A DNA stretch of 64,000 bases from Streptomyces sp. NBC_00390 (GTDB taxonomy: Bacteria > Actinomycetota > Actinomycetes > Streptomycetales > Streptomycetaceae). Location: NCBI RefSeq assembly GCF_036057275.1, contig NZ_CP107945.1, forward strand, positions 4,464,001 to 4,528,000. Direction: 5' to 3'. Each line of letters begins with the position of its first letter. The stretch's first letter is position 1. Position numbers and translations under genes: made by a program. Under the pieces are notes generated by a model. That model saw nothing but the letters and a program-made list of their open reading frames with translations. It made no database searches and had not been told where the DNA came from. Of the stretch, positions 35,328-42,589 are shown in pieces.

Positions 35328-36215
35328 GTGACCGATGAGCACCGTGGAGCAGGCGGTGGCGGAACCGACGCGCCCTCACCCGCCGAGGTGGCCGCTGTCC
35401 TTGCCGAGCGCATCCGCGGCGGGGTCCTGAAGGCCGGCGAGCGGATGCCGACGCAGGAGCACCTGGCCCAGGAGTTCCACGTCGAGAGGCGCGCCATCCG
35501 GCAGGCCCTGGATCTGCTGCGGGGCGACGGTCTGCTCGCCGCAGGCGGCAAAGGGGCCCCGGCCCGGGTCGTCGTGCCGTCCGCGGCGGACTCGGCCCTG
35601 GAGGAGCCCCGGCAGACCGCCGCTGCTCTGGGGCCGCGGATCATGGAGGCGTTCGAAGCACGCCGCGTCCACATCGACGCCATCTGTCTGACCGCGGAGT
35701 CCCTCACGCTGGCGCTCGCCGAGCCGCTGCGGCTCGTGCACACGGGCCGGATCTGCCCGCAGTCCGTCCACGTCCGGGTGCTCGTACCGGCGCGCGACCT
35801 GAATGTCGCGTTCCCCCGGCCGGCGGAGGAGTCCGTCGATCAGGACGCCGTGCACGAGCACTGGCTGTCGCGGCGCAACGCCCACGGCAGCGCGCTGCAG
35901 CTCAGCCTCCAGGCTCTGACCACCCGCGGGATCGACGTCGACGTGACACTGAGGTCGCTGCCCTTCACCCCGCTCACCAAGCTGTATCTGCTGAACGGCA
36001 CGGAGGCGCTGTTCGCGTACTACAACGTGAAGCGGCGCACGGAGCGGATCGGCGGCACCCCGTCGCCGATCTTCGACGCGCTCGGCAGCGACTCGGTGCT
36101 CTTCGCCTTCGAGAAGCACGGGGCGCGGCGGGACGAAGCCTTCGTGGCGCAGTCGCAGGCGTGGTTCAACAGCCTCTGGGAAACGCTCGCGACCGACATA
36201 GCTCCCGACGGCTGA
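35328..36215 (+). CDS. devA: GntR-family developmental regulator DevA
   Basis: DevA is required for normal aerial development in S. coelicolor. This 295-residue protein has an N-terminal GntR winged helix: VLAERIRGGVLKAGERMPTQ, then VERRAIRQALDLL. The C-terminal two thirds form the effector or oligomerisation domain with YYNVKRRTERIGGTPSPIFD. GTG at 35328 follows the probable -10 box TAGCGT (35316-35321) by six bases, so it may be leaderless. devB follows on the same strand. Palindromes of the AAGTTGG type lie upstream and beyond devB. Assignment relies on neighbour devB and remembered synteny. Confidence 0.83.
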   Translation: MTDEHRGAGGGGTDAPSPAEVAAVLAERIRGGVLKAGERMPTQEHLAQEFHVERRAIRQALDLLRGDGLLAAGGKGAPARVVVPSAADSALEEPRQTAAALGPRIMEAFEARRVHIDAICLTAESLTLALAEPLRLVHTGRICPQSVHVRVLVPARDLNVAFPRPAEESVDQDAVHEHWLSRRNAHGSALQLSLQALTTRGIDVDVTLRSLPFTPLTKLYLLNGTEALFAYYNVKRRTERIGGTPSPIFDALGSDSVLFAFEKHGARRDEAFVAQSQAWFNSLWETLATDIAPDG

Positions 36216-36341
36216 CCGCCTGCCGCTCGGGCGGGTGCTGCCGGAACCTCGTCAACCGACCGGCCGGTCAAGGCTGTTGCGGGCACTATGGAGGTGAGGG
36301 CTCCGGGAAGTCCGGCCTCTGCCCCCGACGGACGGAGCGAT

Positions 36342-37094
36342 GTGACTGGCTCGCACGGACACGTTGTGCCCCGGCTCTTCAGGGCCGCCAAGTGCATTCT
36401 CCTCGATTTCGACGGGCCGGTCTGCGATCTCTTCCACGGCCATCCCGCACCGCGGGTCGCCGCCGAGCTCCGGGGCTGGATCAAGCGCAACGTCCCCGGT
36501 GAGGTGAGCGTGGCGGAGGGGGCCGAGGACGATCCGCTGGCGCTGTTGAGGGCCACGGCCGAGCAGAACCCGGACCGTGACCTGGTGCGGGAGATGGAGC
36601 AGCGGCTCACCGAACTCGAGGTGCTCGCGGCGCGGACCGCCCGGCCGACCGAGGGAGCGGACCTGCTCATACGCGGACTCGAGGCACGCGGCTACCTCCT
36701 CGCCATCACGACGAACAACTCCGAGCGCGCGGTCCGGAACTATCTCGACCTCTGGGACCTCACGCATCTCTTCCACGGGCGCATCCACGGCCGCATGCCG
36801 AATCCGGCCCTCATGAAACCGAACCCGTACTGCCTGACGCGGGCGCTGAGGTCGACCGGGGTGACGGCGGCCGAGGCTCTGATGATCGGGGACTCGGCGG
36901 CGGACGGCGAGGCTGCCGAGAAACTGGCCGTCCCCTTCCTCGGGTTCGGGCGTACCGCGTCGAAGGGTCCCGTGCTCCGTGCCGCGGGAGCGGTCGAGGT
37001 CGTCCCGACGATGTCGGAGCTGGTGCCGATGCTCGACGGACTCGATCCGGATCTGCCGTTCGACGGCGCACCGAGCAGAGCCCAGGCGACGTGA
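36342..37094 (+). CDS. devB: HAD-family hydrolase DevB
   Basis: Phosphatase of the haloacid dehalogenase superfamily, encoded with DevA. Motif I is DFDGPVCD (nucleophile and acid Asp), motif II is ITTNNS, motif III Lys is in MKPNPYCL and motif IV is GDSAADGEAA, all intact. The substrate is unknown; phosphoglycolate phosphatase-like. The GTG at 36342 follows GGAGCGAT and gives 250 residues. An ATG at 36288 in the same frame (268 residues) is an alternative with a weaker ribosome binding site. It is 126 bases after devA. Confidence 0.85.
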   Translation: MTGSHGHVVPRLFRAAKCILLDFDGPVCDLFHGHPAPRVAAELRGWIKRNVPGEVSVAEGAEDDPLALLRATAEQNPDRDLVREMEQRLTELEVLAARTARPTEGADLLIRGLEARGYLLAITTNNSERAVRNYLDLWDLTHLFHGRIHGRMPNPALMKPNPYCLTRALRSTGVTAAEALMIGDSAADGEAAEKLAVPFLGFGRTASKGPVLRAAGAVEVVPTMSELVPMLDGLDPDLPFDGAPSRAQAT

Positions 37095-37128
37095 GTTGGC
37101 CGGACTCATCGGCCAACTTACGTAAGTT
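37094..37128 (+). promoter_or_regulatory. Overlapping palindromes downstream of devB
   Basis: AGTTGGCCG at 37094-37102 and CGGCCAACT at 37110-37118 form a perfect 9-bp dyad with a 7-base centre. Overlapping it, 37115-37128 is a perfect 14-bp palindrome AACTTACGTAAGTT. The AAGTT half-sites match those upstream of devA. It begins at the last base of the devB stop codon and lies about 210 bases before the kinase-like gene, where it could also act as an operator. Confidence 0.6.
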
Positions 37129-37336
37129 GTCTCGTGGATGTACCTTCTGTGGATGCGACCGGACCGGGTTGAGTGCCGTACCCCGTTTGAGGCGTATTTC
37201 GAGGAGTGCTGGCTACACAGAGCAGGGCGGACCGTTCCCGGTGAGGTGACATCGCCGTGAAGCTCCCCCCGGAGCACTCGCCGGAAGGGTAATTTTCCTC
37301 AGATCAACCCTGATCGGAACACCAAGGGCACCAGCG

Positions 37337-38431
37337 ATGACAGTCGAGACGCCATCAGTGACTCGCCGGCAGGCCGGGGAGCTGAGCGTGGACGCCCGTG
37401 AAGTCGAGGGTCCCCTCAAGGGCTATCACCACGAGGCCTACGCCTTCCCGCTGCCACCGGAGAATCCGCTGAGCGCTCGTTGGGCGCGCGGCAAGCTGCG
37501 TGCCCCCCGCCCCGGTGTGCTCTGGTTCGACCGGCGGTGCTTCGACTCCGAGGACCGCCTGCTGATCGCGCTCCAGGGGCGGATCGCCCGGATCCCGGAG
37601 ACGGTCGAGGTCGTGCCGGACGTCTTTCTGCAGGGTTTCGTCGAGGGCAGGTCCCTGGGCGCCGGGCCGCTGTCCGGCCGTACTCTCTCCTCCCGTCACG
37701 AGTCGCAGCTGGCGCAGCTCTTCCAGGAAGTGGTCGCCATCAAGACGGACGAGCTGGACCGCCTGGTGCGTACCTGCGCGCCGGGCGGTCACCCGGCGGC
37801 CGACGGCGACTCGGCGGCGTTCCTCAACCGGCTGATCGACTTCACGGCCGAGGACGTCCACGACCGTCATGCCCGGCGGTACGGCGCGCTCTTCAAGGCG
37901 CTCGGCGTCCGGAGATCGGCGCTGGACGCGCTCAGAGTCCCTGCAGGGCGGTTGACGTGCCGTCCCTTCACCCTGGTCCACGGCGATCTGCACCGCAGCA
38001 ACTTCATCGCCGCCGAGGACGGTGATCTGTGGACCATCGACTGGGAGCTCGCCATGATCGGCGACCCGCTCTACGAGCTGGCCACGCATCTGCATCTCAT
38101 GCGCTACACGCAGCGTGACGCCGACCGGATCGGCGAGCTCTGGGCGCAGGCGGTGGAGGCCGCGCGCCCGGGAGCCGCGCGGGCGTGGCGGCAGGATCTG
38201 CCGCACCTGCTCGCCTACAAGCGCACCCAGTCCGTCTTCACCGATGTCATCCGGGCGGCGGAGGCCCTGGGCCCGCGCGACGGCCCGAACTGGCGACTGC
38301 TGCCGCGCGCGGCCTGGAGGGTCCGGCGGGCGCTGGCCGCGGCCGCCGGACCCCTGAAGCTGGCGAGTATGCCGACCCTGGCGCAGGTGGTCTCGGCGTA
38401 CACGAACTGGCTCAGGGCACCGGCGCCCTGA
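37337..38431 (+). CDS. APH/choline kinase-like phosphotransferase
   Basis: A 364-residue protein kinase-fold enzyme. The catalytic loop is LVHGDLHRSNFI and the metal-binding motif is TIDWELAMIGDP; the N-terminal lobe is divergent. Such proteins phosphorylate aminoglycosides, choline, homoserine or other small alcohols, and the substrate cannot be chosen here. A glycine loop is not clear. The ATG at 37337 lacks a strong ribosome binding site. Separated from devB by 242 bases that hold palindromic sites, it may be part of the DevA regulon, which is inference. Confidence 0.85.
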   Translation: MTVETPSVTRRQAGELSVDAREVEGPLKGYHHEAYAFPLPPENPLSARWARGKLRAPRPGVLWFDRRCFDSEDRLLIALQGRIARIPETVEVVPDVFLQGFVEGRSLGAGPLSGRTLSSRHESQLAQLFQEVVAIKTDELDRLVRTCAPGGHPAADGDSAAFLNRLIDFTAEDVHDRHARRYGALFKALGVRRSALDALRVPAGRLTCRPFTLVHGDLHRSNFIAAEDGDLWTIDWELAMIGDPLYELATHLHLMRYTQRDADRIGELWAQAVEAARPGAARAWRQDLPHLLAYKRTQSVFTDVIRAAEALGPRDGPNWRLLPRAAWRVRRALAAAAGPLKLASMPTLAQVVSAYTNWLRAPAP

Positions 38432-38446
38432 GCCCGGGGTGTGCAC

Positions 38447-39211
38447 TCACGCCGTGCGCACCCGGAACAGCACCCCCGACACGCCCGTCGCCACGGCCAG
38501 GATCCCCCCGCACCACGCCAGCGCCACCCACGGCGACGAGCCCACCGGCGTGCCGTGCAGCAGGCCGCGGAGGGACTCGATCAAAGGCGTGACCGGCTGG
38601 TGGTCGGCGAAGCCGTGGAGCCAGCTGGGCATCGTGTGGATCGGCACGAACGCGCTGCTCGGGTAGGGCAGGAACATCATGAAGAAGGTGAAACCGCCTG
38701 CCGCGTCGGGGGTTCTGGCGAGCAGGCCGACCGCCGCCGACAGCCATGAGATCGCCACCAGGAAGACCAGCAGGATGCCCGCGGCCGCGAGCCAGCCGGC
38801 CGCGGAGGCCGCGGGGCGGAAGCCGATGAGCAGGCCGACGCCGAGAACGAGCACGGTCGACAGCAGATTGCGTACGGTGCTCGCCGCCACATGGCCCGCC
38901 AGGATCGACGCGCCGCCGATGTCCAGGGAGCGGAAGCGGTCGATGATGCCGTCCTTCATGTCCTCGCTGACCCGTACCGCGGTCGCGGACGAGCCGAACG
39001 CGGCGCACAGCACGAGGATGCCGGGGAGGACGTAAGTGACGTACTCCGTACCGGTGTTGATCGCGCCGCCGAAGAAGTAGACGAAGACCAGCATCAGCAT
39101 CAGCGGCAGCATCAACGAGGTGATGAGGGAGTCGACGTTGCGGCGGCTCAGCCGGATGCAGCGGCCGGTCATGGTCAGTGCGTTGACGGCAGGGGTCAGC
39201 ACATCAGACAT
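38447..39211 (-). CDS. ABC-2 transporter permease (DrrB-like)
   Basis: A 254-residue six-helix permease. It begins MSDVLTPAVNALTMTGRCIR with an amphipathic stretch, then helices, including TEYVTYVLPGILVLCAAFGS and the typical DMKDGIIDRFRSLDI loop of the daunorubicin-resistance type. The start overlaps the ATPase stop by eight bases, so the two form an exporter. The cargo is unknown; homologues export drugs or lipids. Together with the divergently encoded TetR regulator it makes a self-regulated resistance-type cassette. Confidence 0.92.
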   Translation of the reverse strand: MSDVLTPAVNALTMTGRCIRLSRRNVDSLITSLMLPLMLMLVFVYFFGGAINTGTEYVTYVLPGILVLCAAFGSSATAVRVSEDMKDGIIDRFRSLDIGGASILAGHVAASTVRNLLSTVLVLGVGLLIGFRPAASAAGWLAAAGILLVFLVAISWLSAAVGLLARTPDAAGGFTFFMMFLPYPSSAFVPIHTMPSWLHGFADHQPVTPLIESLRGLLHGTPVGSSPWVALAWCGGILAVATGVSGVLFRVRTA

Positions 39212-40154
39212 GGATGGGCTCCTTGGCGCCGGTGGTACGGGTCAGGGTCAGGAACACGTCGTCGAGGGTCGCCGTGTGCAGGGAGAAACGCACCACGTCC
39301 TGCCGCTGAGGGTCGATCTCGTCGAGCAGCGCGCGCACCTGGGCCGCGCTGCCGTCCGTCGGCAGGCCCAGCGTGAGGGTCTCGGGGTCGCGGTGGACGG
39401 CACGTGATTCCAGGCGCCGGTACGCCGCCGCGTCGCCGAGGGCGATGTCCAGCCGGTGGCCCGCGACGCGCGCCTTGAGCTCGGCGGCCGTCCCGTCGGC
39501 CACGATCCGGCCGCCGTCGACCAGCGCGATCCGGTCCGCCAGCCGGTCCGCCTCCTCCAGGTACTGGGTGGTCAGGAAGACGGTCGCGCCCCGCGTGGAC
39601 AGATCGCGCACCACCTGCCACAGCTCCTGGCGGCTGCGCGGGTCGAGCCCGCTCGTCGGCTCGTCCAGGAAGACGACCTCGGGCTCGCCGACCAGGCCGG
39701 CGGCGAGGTCGAGCCGGCGGCGCATGCCTCCGGAGTACGTCCCGGCCTGGCGGCGGGCGGCGTCGCCGAGGCCGAAGCGTTCCAGCAGTTCGGCGGCGCG
39801 GCGGCGGGCGTGTGCGCGGGACAGGCCGGTGAGCCGGGCCATCATGCGCAGGTTCTCCTCGCCGGTCTGCTTCTCGTCGACCGCCGTGAACTGACCGGTG
39901 AGGCTGATGGAGCGGCGCACCCTGGAGCGCTCCGCAGCCACGTCGTACCCGGCGACACGGGCGCGCCCGGCGTCGGCGGTGGTGAGTGTGCTGAGGATCC
40001 GCACGGTCGTGGTCTTGCCCGCGCCGTTGGGCCCCAGCAGCGAGAAGACGCTGCCGCGTTCGACGCGCAGATCGATGCCCTCGAGCACGGTCACCTTGCC
40101 GTAGGTCTTGCGCAGGCCCTCGGCCTCGATGGCCGGTGGAGGTCGCTCCGTCAT
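39204..40154 (-). CDS. ABC transporter ATPase (DrrA-like)
   Basis: A 316-residue ATPase with Walker A GPNGAGKTTTVRIL, signature YSGGMRRRLDLA, Walker B VVFLDEPTSGLD and the switch TTQYLEEADRLADR. The C-terminal extension of about 90 residues is typical of DrrA. The ATG at 40152-40154 has GGGAAGG about ten bases upstream and is chosen over a GTG three codons earlier. Two TetR-type operators lie at 40181-40217 in its promoter region. Confidence 0.93.
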   Translation of the reverse strand: MTERPPPAIEAEGLRKTYGKVTVLEGIDLRVERGSVFSLLGPNGAGKTTTVRILSTLTTADAGRARVAGYDVAAERSRVRRSISLTGQFTAVDEKQTGEENLRMMARLTGLSRAHARRRAAELLERFGLGDAARRQAGTYSGGMRRRLDLAAGLVGEPEVVFLDEPTSGLDPRSRQELWQVVRDLSTRGATVFLTTQYLEEADRLADRIALVDGGRIVADGTAAELKARVAGHRLDIALGDAAAYRRLESRAVHRDPETLTLGLPTDGSAAQVRALLDEIDPQRQDVVRFSLHTATLDDVFLTLTRTTGAKEPIHV

Positions 40155-40180
40155 GGCTGTCACACCCTTCCCCGTCTACT

Positions 40181-40217
40181 GCGTATGTCATACGCGCTAC
40201 TGCGTAAGGGTTACGCA
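40181..40217. promoter_or_regulatory. Two operator dyads between the exporter and TetR genes
   Basis: GCGTATG T CATACGC (40181-40195) and TGCGTAA GGG TTACGCA (40201-40217) are both perfect 7-bp dyads with centres 21 bases apart. They share TACTGCGTA with one another. Their place between the divergent exporter and TetR genes makes them likely operators for that TetR protein. Confidence 0.8.
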
Positions 40218-40266
40218 TTACTAGGATGTGCGTCAAGCAGGCACGGTGGAGGCGGAGGCAGCGGCG

Positions 40267-41061
40267 ATGACGGGCAGCGGCGACGGCGGTGCCGGCAGGG
40301 GCAAGGGCGGTGGCACCGGGCTGCCCGCCGCCATCGAGGCCGCCTGGGGTCTGCGCGACCGTCCGGCGAAAGGTCCCAAGCCGGGGATCGGCGTGGATCG
40401 CATCGTCGACGCCGCGGTCGCCGTCGCGTCGGCGGAAGGGCTCGCCGCGGTCTCCATGGGCCGGGTCGCCAAGGAGCTCGGCGTCTCGACGATGTCGCTG
40501 TACCGGTACGTCGCAGCGAAGGACGAGCTCTACATCCTGATGCAGGAGGCCGTCACGGGCCTGCCGCCCGCACCCCCCGCGCCCGGCACGGGCTGGCGGG
40601 AGGCGCTCGAGGCCTGGGCATGGGCACAGCGCGAGGTCATCCACCGGAACCTGTGGATGCTGCGCATCCCGATCTCGGGCCCGCCGGCCACACCCAACAC
40701 GGTGGCGTGGTGGGACCGTGGCCTCGCGGCGCTCGCGGACACCGGCCTCGACGAGGGCGAGAAGATCTCGGTGATCATGCTGGTCTCCGGGTTCGTCCGC
40801 AACGAGGCGGCGATGATGGCGGATCTGGGCGCCGCGATCGCCAGGAGCGGGGAGTCGGCCGAGAAGGTACTGGCCCGGTACGCCAACACGCTGGAGCGGC
40901 TGGCCGATCCGGACCGCTATCCGGCGCTCGCCCGGCTGCTGGAGTCGAACGTGATGTACGAGCCGGACGAGCCCGACCACGAATTCGGGTTCGGGCTGGA
41001 GCGGGTGCTGGACGGGATCGAGGTGCTGGTCCGCAGGCGCGACCGGTCATCCGGGTCGTGA
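40267..41061 (+). CDS. TetR-family regulator of the ABC exporter
   Basis: A 264-residue repressor-type regulator. After a Gly-rich start of about 40 residues comes the helix-turn-helix (GLAAVSMGRVAKELGVSTMS, then LYRYVAAKDELYILM). The C-terminal ligand-binding domain is all helical. The ATG at 40267 follows GGAGGCAGCGGCG; GTG at 40228 in the same frame is possible. The gene is divergent from the ATPase gene over two perfect dyads, and its stop overlaps the helicase remnant. Confidence 0.9.
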   Translation: MTGSGDGGAGRGKGGGTGLPAAIEAAWGLRDRPAKGPKPGIGVDRIVDAAVAVASAEGLAAVSMGRVAKELGVSTMSLYRYVAAKDELYILMQEAVTGLPPAPPAPGTGWREALEAWAWAQREVIHRNLWMLRIPISGPPATPNTVAWWDRGLAALADTGLDEGEKISVIMLVSGFVRNEAAMMADLGAAIARSGESAEKVLARYANTLERLADPDRYPALARLLESNVMYEPDEPDHEFGFGLERVLDGIEVLVRRRDRSSGS

Positions 41062-42334
41062 GCAGGCCCTCGGCGAGACCGACATCCGTCAGGCGACGGT
41101 CGAGGACGAGATCGCGCGGCACGAGGTGCGGGCCTGCGACGACAAGGCCGCCGCCGCAGTCAAGCACGATGTGCGGATGGCTGCCGTGCTGCGCCGCGCC
41201 CTGTACGCGCGGCTCGTGCCGCCCACCGAACCGGTCGTCGTGCCCGACGGCCCGTACCGCTGGCGCGTCCCGCTCGGCGAGCTGGAGCGGATCGTCGACG
41301 AGGTGCGGGCTGAGGCTGTGCCGTACGCCGTCGGCCGCGAACGCGTCCGGACGAGGGTGGCCAGTGCCATCCAGCGCCAGGCGGAACGACGCGCCGGACC
41401 GATGAGCAGCACCTGGGTACAGAAAGTGGGCAGGGCGCGTGCGGTGTCCGCCTGCGTCGATGCCGTATGGCCGAAGGTCCAGCCGGAAGAGGTACTGGCC
41501 GCACTGCTCACCGACCCCGGCGATCAGCTGCTGGCGGCGGATGAGCAGGACGCGATCCGATGGGCGAAGCCGCCACGGTCCTACCGGAGCGCGCGGTGGT
41601 CGGCGGCCGATCTCGTCCTCCTCGACGAGCTGGCGGGTCTGATCGAACGTCCCACCGGATACGGCCACATCGTCGTCGACGAGGCGCAGGACCTGTCCCC
41701 GATGCAGTGCCGCGCGATCGCCCGCCGCGCAGGCTTCGGCTCGCTGACCGTACTCGGCGATCTGGCCCAGGGCACCACGCCCTGGTCTGCGCGCAGTTGG
41801 CCGGAGCAACTGGCGCACCTCGGCAAGGCGGGCGCCGCCGTGATCCCGCTCACCACTGGATTCCGGGTCCCGGCGGCGATGGTGGACCTCGCAAGCCGGC
41901 TCATCGGCGCGCTCGGAGTGGACGTCCCGGCAGCGCGTTCCCTGCGCAGGGACGGAGAGCTGGCGATCCGCGCGGTGGACGACCTGGAGGCGGCGACGGT
42001 CGACGCGGTCCGGGCGGCTTTGTCCCGGGAGGGCTCGATCGGCGTGATCGCCGCGGAGCCGGACACCGACCGGCTGCGCGCCGCGCTGGCGACGGCGGGC
42101 GTGCCCACGGTGCCACCGAGCGATCTCTCGCCCGGGGCCAGGGTCACCGTGCTGCCGGCGACGGCGGCCAAGGGCCTGGAGTACGACCATGTCGTCGTCG
42201 CCGAACCGGCCGCTGTGGTGCAGGCGGAGGAGCGTGGGCTCCACCGGCTGTACGTCGTGCTCACACGTGCGGTGTCCCGCCTGGAGGTCCTGCACGCGCG
42301 GCCGCTGCCGCCGGCGCTCATGGACGGCGTATGA
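41060..42334 (+). pseudogene. C-terminal part of a HelD/HelR-type helicase
   Basis: HelR-type helicases are about 700 residues and remove rifampicin-blocked RNA polymerase. Only the last 425 residues are encoded here, in frame from 41060. The stretch has motif II (IVVDEAQDLSPMQ), motif III (LTVLGDLAQ), motif V (AKGLEYDHVVV) and motif VI (LYVVLTRAVSRLE). Walker A, the N-terminal arm and half of the first helicase domain are missing. Family-like sequence (EIARHEVRA, VKHDVRMAAVL) begins exactly at the TetR stop codon, as if a deletion had fused the two. GTG at 41126 could start a 402-residue protein without ATPase activity. Confidence 0.75.
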
Positions 42335-42385
42335 CCGCTGCTCCGGCCGCCCGCGCTGCGTCCGAGGGCACGGGGCAGTGTGCGA

Positions 42386-42478
42386 CTACCAGGTCGAGCC
42401 CGCCATCTGTCGGGTCGTCGCGTTGAGGCGGTTGAAGAGGCTGGTCACGCCGATCATCCATCGGTTCTGGTACGTCAC
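42386..42478 (-). other. Possible 3' remnant of an unidentified gene
   Basis: Minus-strand codons read VTYQNRWMIGVTSLFNRLNA followed by TTRQMAGSTW and a TAG, with good codon bias; an in-frame TGA closes the frame just upstream. This looks like the C-terminal end of a protein whose body has been lost. It sits beside the helicase remnant. No family is recognised, so this is weak. Confidence 0.2.
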
Positions 42479-42589
42479 CTCACTGACGGATCACGACGGA
42501 CGGATGTGACAGCTTCAGGCGAACAGTTCCCGCGAGTTCGGGCCGGTGCGACTTGCCCTGGACGCACTTGCAAGGGGTCTCATGAGGCC

